A stretch of 64,000 nucleotides of DNA from Brevibacillus fortis (GTDB lineage: Bacteria; Bacillota; Bacilli; Brevibacillales; Brevibacillaceae). Position numbers and translations under genes: made by a program. Shown here one piece after another: positions 50,837 to 59,306 of this stretch (position 1 is the first letter of the stretch; each line of letters starts with the position of its first letter). The notes beneath the pieces were generated by a model. That model had not been told where the DNA came from and ran no database searches. It saw only the letters and a list, made by a program, of their open reading frames with translations. The stretch is from contig NZ_PXZM01000005.1 in NCBI RefSeq assembly GCF_003013395.1, positions 1 through 64,000 on the forward strand, in the 5' to 3' direction.

Positions 50837-51760
50837 TTACGAGCGATTTTTATTCGTGGTGGGCGCATGGGCGTTGTCGATGGCCGATTGAATATACGCT
50901 TGTAGTGTATCGATGAAGGTACGAGCGGCGAACCCCATATATTTGTCCCTGCGATAAACCAAACAGATGTCTTGGCTGGGGGTCGGATGCAAGAGGTTGA
51001 TGATCGCAATGTCGTCGTCGTTTACATTTTGCAGCAATAAGCTAGGCAGAATGCAGCCCCCGATCCCCTTTTTGACAAGAGTCAATAGAGACAAAAGTGT
51101 GGTCGTTTCGATATGAGGCTGCAAACGAAAGCCTTCCTGTAAGCAAAAGCGATTGATGAGCTGTCTCGCTTGATGATCCGACGGAAACATCACCATTTTT
51201 ACATCTTGAAGCTGCTCAAACTTAATTGCCTTTTCCTTGGCAAGTGGATGTGCGGTATGAACCGCAAGCGCGAACTCTTCGTGAAAAAGCGGAATGACAG
51301 TGATTCTCTCATCCGGCTCAGGTAACACAGTCACGCCCAAATCAATCTCGCCGGATGTGACTTGCTCCACTATGCTTGTAGACTCAATGACGGATAAGGA
51401 TGTTTTGGGATACAAGCGGTGGAATTCTACAAGAAGAGCATCAAACAACAAGTCGGCATCGCCAGGCAGGACACCGATCGCGAGCGTGCCCCCTTCGTTG
51501 TTTTTCATGGCTGCAATTGCCTCACGTGCGTAGTCGATATGGGAAAAAACATGCCGACTCTGTTCCAGCAATACCTTTCCTGCTTCTGTCAGCGTGATTC
51601 GCTTACCTAAGCGGTCAAACAGCGGGACACCCAGCTCACTCTCTAAAAACTTGATTTGCTGGCTAAGATTTGACTGCGAGGTACATAGCTTTTCTGAGGC
51701 CCGGGAAAAATGCATTTCCTCACATATTGCCATAAAATACTCCAATTGCCTGAGCTCCAT
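50837..51760 (-). CDS. LysR family transcriptional regulator
   Basis: A 307-aa LTTR with the N-terminal winged HTH (MHFSRASEKLCTSQSNLSQQIKFLESELG) and a CynR/BenM-type effector domain (GTLAIGVLPGDADLLFDALL; GIGGCILPSLLL). The ATG at 51760 follows AGAGGTG; an 11-codon extension lacks a site. It is divergent from the DinB-like gene 145 bp away, the usual arrangement for an LTTR and its target. The effector is unknown. Confidence 0.88.
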   Translation of the reverse strand: MELRQLEYFMAICEEMHFSRASEKLCTSQSNLSQQIKFLESELGVPLFDRLGKRITLTEAGKVLLEQSRHVFSHIDYAREAIAAMKNNEGGTLAIGVLPGDADLLFDALLVEFHRLYPKTSLSVIESTSIVEQVTSGEIDLGVTVLPEPDERITVIPLFHEEFALAVHTAHPLAKEKAIKFEQLQDVKMVMFPSDHQARQLINRFCLQEGFRLQPHIETTTLLSLLTLVKKGIGGCILPSLLLQNVNDDDIAIINLLHPTPSQDICLVYRRDKYMGFAARTFIDTLQAYIQSAIDNAHAPTTNKNRS

Positions 51761-51904
51761 TGCTTCACCTCTTGTGCCCATTATCATTTTCACTAATCAT
51801 TCTAATCGGAAAAGCATGATTGTTGCATTTTCCCCTACGACGTACACTTTAGTTGACGGTAAGATCACTGTCAATCATAGGAAAATGATAGGGAGGTTTG
51901 TCTC

Positions 51905-52387
51905 ATGTCTCAAAGCATGATCACTACAGCCACATCCGTTCGTCAAATTGGCCTACAACAGATTCCGTTGATTCCTGAGGAGCTATTGGATGTTCAATCC
52001 CCCGCTTTTTCAAATACACTTCGCTGGAATATCGGACATATCGTCTTTTGTTTTCAACATTTCCTGTCCATCGGCTTGCCTTACCAATCTGACCTGCCCG
52101 CTTCTTACGCTACTCTTTTTCAGACGGGAACGAAGCCTTCTGACTGGACGACTGCACCACCCTCGAAAGATGAGCTGATTCACTACTTGTCCGTACAGCT
52201 TGAACTGTTGTCCTCCGTCACCCCTGACGAGCTAGAGGCAGCATTGCCAGCCCCCATTACAATGGGTCCCTTCCAGTTTACGACGGTTGGAGAAGTTTTT
52301 AACTTTGCCGTCATGCACGAGTCCATTCATCTGGGGATCATTTCAAGCATGGTAAAAGTCGTAGCGCAGGAAGCAGCAGCAAAGTAA
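51905..52387 (+). CDS. DinB family protein
   Basis: A 160-aa protein with the DinB/YfiT four-helix-bundle pattern and metal-binding histidines in WNIGHIVF and VMHESIHLG. The family includes bacillithiol-dependent S-transferases and damage-inducible proteins; the function here is unassigned. GGGAGG precedes the ATG. It is divergent from the LysR gene, which probably controls it. Confidence 0.82.
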   Translation: MSQSMITTATSVRQIGLQQIPLIPEELLDVQSPAFSNTLRWNIGHIVFCFQHFLSIGLPYQSDLPASYATLFQTGTKPSDWTTAPPSKDELIHYLSVQLELLSSVTPDELEAALPAPITMGPFQFTTVGEVFNFAVMHESIHLGIISSMVKVVAQEAAAK

Positions 52388-52391
52388 TTGC

Positions 52392-52426
52392 AAAAAAACG
52401 AGACCTTCGAATGGTCTCGTTTTTTC
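52392..52426. terminator. Terminator of the DinB-like gene
   Basis: AAAAAAACGAGACC pairs with GGTCTCGTTTTTT. It is symmetrical and also suits the minus-strand DUF3841 gene. Confidence 0.88.
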
Positions 52427-52460
52427 TTCAGCAAGCGTGTGCCTCGAATGTGAGCAACAT

Positions 52461-52976
52461 TTACCTTGCAAGAAAGTACTCGACACTTTTGACATTCGCT
52501 ATGTCTATTCTCCCCGTTGTTCCTTGCAATTCTCTATCCTCATAGGCATCCCAACTGGAATCTCGCCTTCTATTCCACGCAAAGATACGCTCCCAGCTTT
52601 CCTCTTTTGAAATCGTACCTTTTCCTTGATGATATTCTTCATATTCCTGCTCACTGTTAGCTAAGAAGTCATTATTTAATACCATATGCCATTCATCATA
52701 GTCAGAGAGTAAAACCTCTTGTTCATCCAATTCTACTTTGATGCGAACGAACTGGACTCCACTTTCAAAATAGCCTGTGCCCCTCAAATCAGGCTTATCC
52801 ACCCATAACCAAATCGGGTATTCTCCCCCATACTTTGCTACTCTTTTTTTCATCTGATGAATCATCCATTCGTATTCCTTAGGGAACATCGCATGTTTTC
52901 GGTCCCCTTGTAAAAACCCCCGTTCTCGAGCCAATTCCCACACTTCTTGGTTTTGTAACGTCCAAAAAACCCTCAT
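52461..52976 (-). CDS. DUF3841 family protein
   Basis: A protein of about 171 aa with family features: an N-terminal VFWTLQNQEVWELARERGFLQGD, then WMIHQMKKRV, YPIWLWVDKPDLR, and VLLSDYDEWHMVLNN. The function is unknown; members occur singly in Firmicutes. I prefer the ATG at 52976, eight bases after AGGGTG; a TTG at 53003 gives nine more codons. Confidence 0.75.
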   Translation of the reverse strand: MRVFWTLQNQEVWELARERGFLQGDRKHAMFPKEYEWMIHQMKKRVAKYGGEYPIWLWVDKPDLRGTGYFESGVQFVRIKVELDEQEVLLSDYDEWHMVLNNDFLANSEQEYEEYHQGKGTISKEESWERIFAWNRRRDSSWDAYEDRELQGTTGRIDIANVKSVEYFLAR

Positions 52977-53056
52977 GTCATACACCCTAATCGCATATTT
53001 CAAGTTACGTAAACATAATCAAGCACTAGTGTAGCAGGAAGTCGTCCAGTTATCAC

Positions 53057-53091
53057 GAAAAAACGAGACCTCAGATTGGTCTCGTTTTTTT
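53057..53091. terminator. Terminator of the nitroreductase gene
   Basis: AAAAAACGAGACC pairs with GGTCTCGTTTTTT, practically the same sequence as the terminator at 52392. Confidence 0.88.
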
Positions 53092-53095
53092 CCAT

Positions 53096-53638
53096 TTATT
53101 CGAACCGAGTGAACTTTTCTTCGGCAAGTGTGCGTGTGCGTGCTGCTGGTACATTTTCCTGATCGAAAAAACCGAGGTGCAGGAAACCAACGATTTTCTC
53201 TCCTGGTGCAACACCCAAGATGGCATGGGCCTTCGGGTCCCAGTTGTGCGCGTTTGTTTTCCAGACTACGCCTAATCCACGCTCCCATGCGAGCAACTGA
53301 AAGTTTTGAATGAGAGCTGCTGTCGCACTGAAATCCTCTTCCCATTGTTTTTGACGCGGATCTTCTTTCATGATGATAACCAAATAAGCTGCCGGTTGGT
53401 TGTACATGTCTCTGCGCGCCTGATGGGCTTCTGACGGATAGCAGGTGATCAACTTCTCAACAAACGCTTCTTTTTTCTCGGAAGATACAAACAAAAATCT
53501 CCATGGCTCACGAATACCATGGTTCGGCGCATACACAGCGTCATTCAACAGCTCCAGCACAAGTTCTTCGGACACAGTATCTGGTTTATAGTCTTTTTTA
53601 ATAGAGCGGCGCTCTCGAATGATTTTGGAAATGGACAT
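53096..53638 (-). CDS. Nitroreductase family protein (YfhC-like)
   Basis: A 180-aa FMN-dependent oxidoreductase. The N-terminal ISKIIRERRSIKKDY provides FMN-phosphate arginines, AVYAPNHGIREPWRF is typical, and the WERGLGVVWKTNAH region lines the active site. It resembles Bacillus YfhC, which belongs to the iron-regulated yfiZ-yfhA-yfhC operon. A Fur-type palindrome lies 33 bp upstream, consistent with a role in iron or siderophore metabolism. The ATG at 53638 follows GAGGGTGA. Confidence 0.85.
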   Translation of the reverse strand: MSISKIIRERRSIKKDYKPDTVSEELVLELLNDAVYAPNHGIREPWRFLFVSSEKKEAFVEKLITCYPSEAHQARRDMYNQPAAYLVIIMKEDPRQKQWEEDFSATAALIQNFQLLAWERGLGVVWKTNAHNWDPKAHAILGVAPGEKIVGFLHLGFFDQENVPAARTRTLAEEKFTRFE

Positions 53639-53670
53639 AACGGTCACCCTCTTCTCTTAGACTCCCACAT

Positions 53671-53687
53671 TTGATAATGGTTATCAA
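53671..53687. promoter_or_regulatory. Fur-type box
   Basis: TTGATAATGGTTATCAA is a palindrome matching the 7-1-7 Fur site TGATAAT-N-ATTATCA with one mismatch. It is 33-49 bp upstream of the nitroreductase ATG, overlapping its likely promoter, and about 120 bp before the SGNH gene. PerR and Zur sites have a related form but fit less well. Confidence 0.6.
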
Positions 53688-53803
53688 TCTTATTCAGAAC
53701 ATATGTTATCGTTTACACTCGGCAAAATCAAGTAAGAAGTAAACGAAACTGCACACCGCGCTTACAGGGATATGGTAAACTTTTGGACGAGGAGGGATGT
53801 AGC

Positions 53804-54520
53804 TTGGACGAACAGCGCCCAGCTCTCATAAAGCCCGGATTTTTCAGTATCGATGCGCCAGCAGACAGACGACGCAACGAATTTGACTTTCATAATGAAG
53901 CGCTGCTCTTCCACCAGCAGCCAGTCGATTTTGTTTTTTTCGGCGATTCCATCACGCATTGGTGGGATCTCGCTACCTTTTTTGGCCGGTCCGCTCAGAC
54001 GATCGTGAATCGTGGAATCGGCGGTGACACAACCGAACAGGCCCGCAGACGTTTTGCCGCGGATGTCCTTCAATTGAAGCCACGGTACGTGGTGATCATG
54101 ATCGGGATTAACAATACGTGGGCGTTGGATACATTCTTGCCTTCCGACCGACTGACACCTCAAGAGATTTACCAACAGGTGACCAGTGATGTAGAAGCAA
54201 TGGTGCATGCTGCTCTCGAGCAAAGCATTCAGCCCGTTCTTGGTTCCCTTTTGCCTACATGCATGGACCGATACGCACGCAACCATGAGCGAAACCAACT
54301 CGTCATCACGATCAATGAACGTTTTCAAGCGATTGCTGAACAAAGAGACTGTCTCTATGTCGATTATCACTCCCGCATGACGGACGCAGATGGCATCACA
54401 TTACACACGGAATTGGCTGACGACGGACTTCATCCGCATGTCCTCGGCTACCAGCTCATGGCGACCGTTCTGCGCGATACACTTTCTGCACATGACATCG
54501 TACTTGGCACACCATCATGA
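53804..54520 (+). CDS. SGNH/GDSL family hydrolase
   Basis: A 238-aa esterase/lipase-type protein with block I GDSITHWW (nucleophile Ser), block II GIGGDTT, block III IGINNTW (Asn) and block V DDGLHPHVLGY (Asp, His). All catalytic residues are present. There is no signal peptide, so it acts in the cytosol. The TTG at 53804 sits six bases after GGAGGGA. The acyl substrate is unknown; relatives deacetylate sugars or lysophospholipids. Confidence 0.88.
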   Translation: MDEQRPALIKPGFFSIDAPADRRRNEFDFHNEALLFHQQPVDFVFFGDSITHWWDLATFFGRSAQTIVNRGIGGDTTEQARRRFAADVLQLKPRYVVIMIGINNTWALDTFLPSDRLTPQEIYQQVTSDVEAMVHAALEQSIQPVLGSLLPTCMDRYARNHERNQLVITINERFQAIAEQRDCLYVDYHSRMTDADGITLHTELADDGLHPHVLGYQLMATVLRDTLSAHDIVLGTPS

Positions 54521-54523
54521 ACG

Positions 54524-54559
54524 AAAAAAGGATGCGGCATCTTGCGCCCATCCTTTTTT
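54524..54559. terminator. Bidirectional terminator
   Basis: AAAAAAGGATG (54524-54534) pairs with CATCCTTTTTT (54549-54559), between the convergent SGNH and SagB-like genes. Confidence 0.88.
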
Positions 54560-54564
54560 GCTGC

Positions 54565-55347
54565 TTATTCCGGTCGACGGTCCTTCAGCCAATGCCCACC
54601 TGCGATTTTGCCCACTGATGCCATCAAAACAGACAAATGGGTCTTACCATCAATGCCTAAATACTCGTTCATGTCATGATCCATCCAATGACCAATCGTC
54701 GTTACCCCAAGCCCCAGTCCATTTGCTACCAAATGCAGGTTCTGCGATACGTGCCCGGAATCCCACCAAATATAGCGATATGCACGCTCTTTGTATTTAT
54801 CCTTCGTCCGATCGACCATCGCTGTCCAAACAAAATTGACAGCAGCCCGTCTCGTCACCTCTTGTTCTTCTGTGAACAGATAGGCGATCTCGGACGTGTC
54901 TTCTCTCTTCAGTCCTTCCAAGCACCAATTCTGTACATCCAGGTGATACAGGCCCTTCTCCAGGCCCTCCACGTTGTTAATCATCAGGTACGTCTCAATC
55001 GGATACAAAGCCCCGGCAGACGGTGTCGTGCGCAATTGATAGTCTCCCATATCATCTGTGATGCCCTGTGTACCCCACAGCAGGAGATTCAATTCGTTAA
55101 GGGTCATCGGTTGCTTCAAGAAATTACGCTTGGATCTTCGATTGGCGAAAACCTCCCACAAATCTACGGTCGCCGGAAACTGAGGCTTGCCCAATTCAAT
55201 GCGTACAAATGCCTCTTCATAGCGCAAGTACGTTGCTGGTCTTTTTGAAAAATCGTAACGAGAGGCCCAGCCTTTTTCCAGCTCGCCCACCCGGTAAGAG
55301 GTCGCCTCGATAAATTCATTTGCAATTCGCTGCCATTCGGGATGCAT
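54565..55347 (-). CDS. SagB/ThcOx-type nitroreductase-like dehydrogenase
   Basis: A 260-aa FMN-binding protein. It has ANRRSKRNFLKQPMTLNELNLLLWGTQGIT, the TTPSAGALYPIETYL motif of SagB-type azoline oxidases, and the C-terminal DSGHVSQNLHLVANGLGLG. SagB enzymes oxidise azolines in thiazole/oxazole-modified peptides, but no SagC/SagD cyclodehydratase or precursor peptide is near, so this is more likely one of the stand-alone members of unknown substrate. A divergent LysR gene lies 125 bp away and is the probable regulator. Confidence 0.83.
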   Translation of the reverse strand: MHPEWQRIANEFIEATSYRVGELEKGWASRYDFSKRPATYLRYEEAFVRIELGKPQFPATVDLWEVFANRRSKRNFLKQPMTLNELNLLLWGTQGITDDMGDYQLRTTPSAGALYPIETYLMINNVEGLEKGLYHLDVQNWCLEGLKREDTSEIAYLFTEEQEVTRRAAVNFVWTAMVDRTKDKYKERAYRYIWWDSGHVSQNLHLVANGLGLGVTTIGHWMDHDMNEYLGIDGKTHLSVLMASVGKIAGGHWLKDRRPE

Positions 55348-55472
55348 CTATGTTCCTCCTCGTAATAACTTGGTGGTGATGTCATTTACTATACGAAGCT
55401 CTTTTCCATTAGTAAAACAATGGTTTATAATATTTCTCATAAGAAAAAACTAATGAAAAGGAACGAGGGGAC

Positions 55473-56354
55473 ATGACACTTACCCAACTGCAAGTGTTTG
55501 TCGCGGCAGCAAAAGCTGGAAGCTTCACGCGGGCAGCAGAGGAAATCGGCTTTACGCAATCCGCCGTCTCGCAAATGATTCAAACCCTAGAAAAAGAATT
55601 GGGCGTCAGTCTTTTTCAACGAAGCCGCAGCGGGATTACTCCGACGAGCATCGGAGAGCGAATGCTTGCGCACGCCCGCGACATTTTGAACATCACATCG
55701 TGCATGACGGAGGAAGCAAACGTGGCCCGCGGGATTACGTCTGGCACCCTGCGTATTGCCTCGATCCCCAGCGTCGCCTCCCGCTTTTTGCCCGGACTGT
55801 TGGGCAGCTTTCGCAAGCGATTTCCTGCCGTGGACATCATGCTTTTGGAAGGGGATAGTGATGAAATTAGCAACTGGCTGCACAGCTCGGTTGTCGACAT
55901 CGCCTTTACCGTCCTACCTGACAAGGAAATGCAGACATTGCCGCTCTTGCAAGACGAGATGATGGTCATTTTGCCAGATACCCATCCGTTGAAAGACAGC
56001 CAAACCCTGCGGTTTTCTGAAATTGCGGAGCGTTGTTTTATCATGCCAAAGGATGGCTGCATCCGAAAAATGCTGCAAGAGAATCACATTAACCCAACCG
56101 TTACGTTTGAAGTGCGTGAGGTGTATACGATTTTGACCATGGTTCAGGAGTATATTGGCGTAACGATCATGCCTGAGCTGTACATGCCACCTGTCATCCC
56201 CAAAGTCGTAGCGATCCCGCTGTCGCCCCCGATTACAAGGGAAGTGATGCTCGCAGTGCGCAACTGGCAGTCGATCTCCCCACTGACCGCAGAGTTCGCC
56301 GTTCACAGCCAGCAATATGTAAAAGGCATGGAACTTACGCGCCAAACCAATTAG
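55473..56354 (+). CDS. LysR family transcriptional regulator
   Basis: A 293-aa LTTR: winged HTH (GSFTRAAEEIGFTQSAVSQMIQTLEKELG) plus effector domain (GTLRIASIPSVASRFLPGLLGSFRKRFP). It is similar to CysL/CynR-type regulators. GGGGA precedes the ATG. It is divergent from the SagB-like dehydrogenase gene, its likely target. Confidence 0.88.
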   Translation: MTLTQLQVFVAAAKAGSFTRAAEEIGFTQSAVSQMIQTLEKELGVSLFQRSRSGITPTSIGERMLAHARDILNITSCMTEEANVARGITSGTLRIASIPSVASRFLPGLLGSFRKRFPAVDIMLLEGDSDEISNWLHSSVVDIAFTVLPDKEMQTLPLLQDEMMVILPDTHPLKDSQTLRFSEIAERCFIMPKDGCIRKMLQENHINPTVTFEVREVYTILTMVQEYIGVTIMPELYMPPVIPKVVAIPLSPPITREVMLAVRNWQSISPLTAEFAVHSQQYVKGMELTRQTN

Positions 56355-56356
56355 TC

Positions 56357-56600
56357 AAGAACCAAACCTTTTAGAAACGCTAGTATTTCCATGCTTGTCG
56401 CTACCGGCGCATCGATCGGCATCAAGTGCTTGGATTTTGGAAGGACCACCGTTTTGCTTTGCGGATGCCTAGCGACCTTTTGGATGCTGCTCTCTCCCAA
56501 CAAGCTGTGGAAATTGCGTACGACTCTCTCAACCGACGAAGCACCAGTGCTTCCCTTGCGAATTCGTTTGACGAGAAAAGGTTGCAAACTAGCCGAAAGC
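56357..56600 (-). pseudogene. Probable 3' remnant of an alpha/beta hydrolase gene
   Basis: A minus-strand frame of up to 78 codons ends with VVLPKSKHLMPIDAPVATSMEILAFLKG, which looks like the C-terminal catalytic-His segment of carboxylesterase-type alpha/beta hydrolases (His followed by LMPI-x-AP). No start, nucleophile elbow or upstream domain is present before 56690. The rest of 56355-56697 has no other feature. Confidence 0.45.
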
Positions 56601-56697
56601 CACCATCGCCACTTAGTTCGGTCCTGAGATGAGCATAGTAAGAAATGGTGTCAATAGATGTCAGTAATAAGAAAAACCTGGAAGACACTCTTCCTGG

Positions 56698-57780
56698 TTA
56701 GTTCTGAATGCCAAGCTCTGCCGCCAGCACGAGAAACATCGCATGCGACCAAAGAAGCGGCACAGCGGGATAGCCTGCCCTCTCCACCCATGTCTCAAAA
56801 TGAGCCGGAGAAAGTAAATGCTCCTGCACTTGTTCAGGCAGTCCGCCCGCTTGACGCTGGGTAGCCATCCACGCTGCTATCTTTTCCGCTTCTTCACGCC
56901 TGCCCGTTTTCACGTAATACCACCCCAACCACGCAGATAACAGCAGCCACTGCCCCCCGCCGTAATACGTATCGACCTTGTAGCGATGCACGCCGTATCC
57001 TGCGCGCAGATCCTCTTCTATGGCCTGCACTGTTCGGATCATAAGCGGATCATCCACGGTGACAATCCCAAACGGCAGGGCCAGCCAGAGAAGACTGGCA
57101 TCCACAGAATGATCCCCGACGGATTTTATCAATCGCCCGTTGGCTGTGCCATGCTCGTATATGAACTGGCGAATCGTCTCTCCTAGCTGCGCGAGTTCGG
57201 AAGCTCGGTCGGACAAATAAGGCTCCATCGACTTGATCCCGGCATAAATGGCTCCTAGCGTCACCGGGTGGATTCGGTCTCCTCCCTCTTCCCAGCAATC
57301 AAAGTTAGGGAGCTGCCAACACGCCGCTACATAGTCAATCGTCAGTTCAATAGATGGCCTCAGCTCGTGAATCAAGTCATGCTCCCCACTCATCTGTACA
57401 TGCTCTGCCAGCCCCCACAGCCAGGTCCCGTAGCCATCGAGCTGAAAGCTGCCCCATTCCCCTGCTACTTCTTCTCCGTCAACTGTATAGCGCGTATGCA
57501 AAAAGCGGTTGTTTCCCGCATCATTGTTGTCTTGTCCTGCTTTTACTGCCGAAATGGCTGCTCTTGCTTTTGTCTCATGCTTTCGGATCACATAATCGCA
57601 CCATTGGTAAAACTTGCGGGCGCTCCCATGGTTGCCGGTACGGTTCATCGCATATGCCGTAAATGTTCCATCACGGAGCCACGCATACTGATAGTGGACA
57701 AATGCGGGTGAAGCGAGATACGCCCCGGTACTCGCTTGATGCTGAAGGATCAACTGTACACTTTCCTCGATCAGGGTCAC
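56698..57780 (-). CDS. GH15 family glycoside hydrolase (glucoamylase-like)
   Basis: An (alpha/alpha)6-barrel protein of about 360 aa: YQYAWLRDGTFTAYAM near residue 40, DGYGTWLWGL near 120, DCWEEGGDRIHP carrying the probable general-acid Glu, and AGYPAVPLLWSHAMF near the end. It is short, lacking the N-terminal beta domain of secreted glucoamylases, and has no signal peptide, so an intracellular oligosaccharide or trehalose-type substrate is likely. The GTG at 57780 follows AGGGGGGAT. Confidence 0.82.
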   Translation of the reverse strand: MTLIEESVQLILQHQASTGAYLASPAFVHYQYAWLRDGTFTAYAMNRTGNHGSARKFYQWCDYVIRKHETKARAAISAVKAGQDNNDAGNNRFLHTRYTVDGEEVAGEWGSFQLDGYGTWLWGLAEHVQMSGEHDLIHELRPSIELTIDYVAACWQLPNFDCWEEGGDRIHPVTLGAIYAGIKSMEPYLSDRASELAQLGETIRQFIYEHGTANGRLIKSVGDHSVDASLLWLALPFGIVTVDDPLMIRTVQAIEEDLRAGYGVHRYKVDTYYGGGQWLLLSAWLGWYYVKTGRREEAEKIAAWMATQRQAGGLPEQVQEHLLSPAHFETWVERAGYPAVPLLWSHAMFLVLAAELGIQN

Positions 57781-57901
57781 GGTTATCCCCCCTTGTTCGG
57801 ACAAGCCGCCTTCGTAGCAAATACAGTTGCTGCTCGTCTTCCGGCTATGTTTCTATAGCATATGCAACCGACGTCCAAACGAAAACCCAACTTGCATAGC
57901 A

Positions 57902-57937
57902 AAAGAAAACCCGCTGGATTCGCATAGCCAGCGGGTT
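57902..57937 (-). terminator. Terminator of the inositol-phosphatase gene
   Basis: AACCCGCTGG (57908-57917) pairs with CCAGCGGGTT (57928-57937), followed by a T-rich stretch on the minus strand. Confidence 0.82.
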
Positions 57938-57947
57938 CTTGTGACAC

Positions 57948-58784
57948 TTAATTTTGTGAGGGTACATCGGTCTGTTCAGATTTCAGGAAATGCTGCAGCT
58001 CCTCATAAAAAGTCGGGTTGCAAGCCATCACGCTGCTCTTTTGGTCGTACGGCAGTGCTGTCCCCATCATGGTCGTCACCCGACCGCCCGCTTCCTCCAC
58101 AATAATGCGAGCTGCCCCGAAATCCCACGCATTGAGCTGCATACTGACATAGCCATCCAGTCTTCCTGCAGCCACATACGCCATCTCTAGAGCGGCGCTT
58201 CCTAACAGGCGCATACCGCGAACCTTCCCGGCAAGCTTTTTCACGATCAAATCGATGCCGATCTGCTCAGCACGCTTGTTCCAAAATACGCTCGTGCATA
58301 ACAAAGCTTGTTCCAGGCTCACTGCTCGATTCACCTGCAAGGGACGATCATTGAGAAAAGCCCCTCCCCCTTTTACCGCATAAAACAACTCGTCTCTGGA
58401 AGGATCGTAAACCGCTCCGACCATTCCCTCTCCCTTATGATAGACGGCAATGGAAACGGAAAAATTGATTTGCTGATGAACAAAATTGGTCGTGCCATCA
58501 ATCGGGTCGATGATCCAAAGCGTGTCATACTGCTTGTAATCCTCAGCATGTGCACTCTCTTCTCCCAAAATTCCGTGATCAGGGAAACGTGCCTGAATCA
58601 TCTTAATGACGTGATTCTCTACTTCTTTATCTACGGCTGTAACTAGATCGGAGGCTGATGTTTTATACTCGACGGTAAAAGGCTCCTTCATTCGCTTCAG
58701 ACTCAGCTCACCCGCTGAACGGGCGCATTGCAAAGCGAGCTCCTTGAGAGCCGCCAGTGTTGATGCTTGCACACGTATCGCCAC
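57948..58784 (-). CDS. Inositol monophosphatase family protein
   Basis: A 278-aa Mg2+-dependent phosphatase with all metal motifs: GEES (Glu), IIDPIDGTTNF (Asp pairs) and WDFGAARIIVEEAGG near the C-terminus. The family includes SuhB-type inositol phosphatases, PAP phosphatases and fructose-1,6-bisphosphatases, and sequence alone does not decide. Monocistronic; a terminator follows. Confidence 0.88.
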   Translation of the reverse strand: MAIRVQASTLAALKELALQCARSAGELSLKRMKEPFTVEYKTSASDLVTAVDKEVENHVIKMIQARFPDHGILGEESAHAEDYKQYDTLWIIDPIDGTTNFVHQQINFSVSIAVYHKGEGMVGAVYDPSRDELFYAVKGGGAFLNDRPLQVNRAVSLEQALLCTSVFWNKRAEQIGIDLIVKKLAGKVRGMRLLGSAALEMAYVAAGRLDGYVSMQLNAWDFGAARIIVEEAGGRVTTMMGTALPYDQKSSVMACNPTFYEELQHFLKSEQTDVPSQN

Positions 58785-59033
58785 CTAAAACTTGACATAT
58801 TTTTTCGCAAAGAGCGTCCCTTTCTTCTAGAAAGAGAGGCTTCGACGTTTTATTTGAAGATGATGAGACAGCTCGTGCTACAAAACGGCCATGCTATATT
58901 TTTAGTGTACCATACTTTACCTGCTGTTACACCACACGTTAGCCATAGGGAATACGCCTGAAATGTCGTAGTTTATCAAGACCTAAGTCATAGTTCCCCC
59001 TTGAAAGCGCCCGACGCTCGTCCCACAACACGG

Positions 59034-59082
59034 AAAAAGGATGCCTCCCTCGTCATCTCTGACCGTGGAGACATCCTTTTTT
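59034..59082 (-). terminator. Terminator of the cstA operon
   Basis: AAAAAGGATGCCTCC pairs with GGAGACATCCTTTTT. The remainder of the 58785-59093 gap is promoter DNA of the inositol-phosphatase gene with no further feature I can support. Confidence 0.82.
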
Positions 59083-59093
59083 GTATAGCTACT

Positions 59094-59306
59094 TTAGCAG
59101 CAACGAGTCACGCCGCCTTTTTCAAACCGTTCGGTCAATGCGTACATGTAGTACTCACGCTCTGTCATCGGAAAAATACCGGGTGCCCCATGCGTCTCGT
59201 ACCAATGGGCGAGATAGCGGTCATAGTCGGGCATTCCAAAAATGGTTTTAATAGCAGAGCTCACTGTGCGCATCGCCTTTCGCATGGCTCTTAGCTTGCG
59301 CCTCAT
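59094..59306 (-). CDS. YbdD/YjiX family protein (CstA partner)
   Basis: A 70-aa protein of the DUF466 family: GMPDYDRYLAHWYETHGAPGIFPMTEREYY is the conserved core (PDY-x2-Y, H-x2-HP/G-x-P, E-x2-Y/F). It starts within the cstA stop (ATGA overlap). In enterobacteria the YbdD/YjiX protein is needed for pyruvate uptake by CstA/BtsT. It ends in two cysteines. Confidence 0.88.
   Translation of the reverse strand: MRRKLRAMRKAMRTVSSAIKTIFGMPDYDRYLAHWYETHGAPGIFPMTEREYYMYALTERFEKGGVTRCC

Noticed and set aside
54565..55347. SagB-like gene as part of an azole-modified peptide cluster
   Set aside because: No cyclodehydratase, precursor peptide or exporter lies nearby; the neighbours are a LysR regulator and a GDSL hydrolase.
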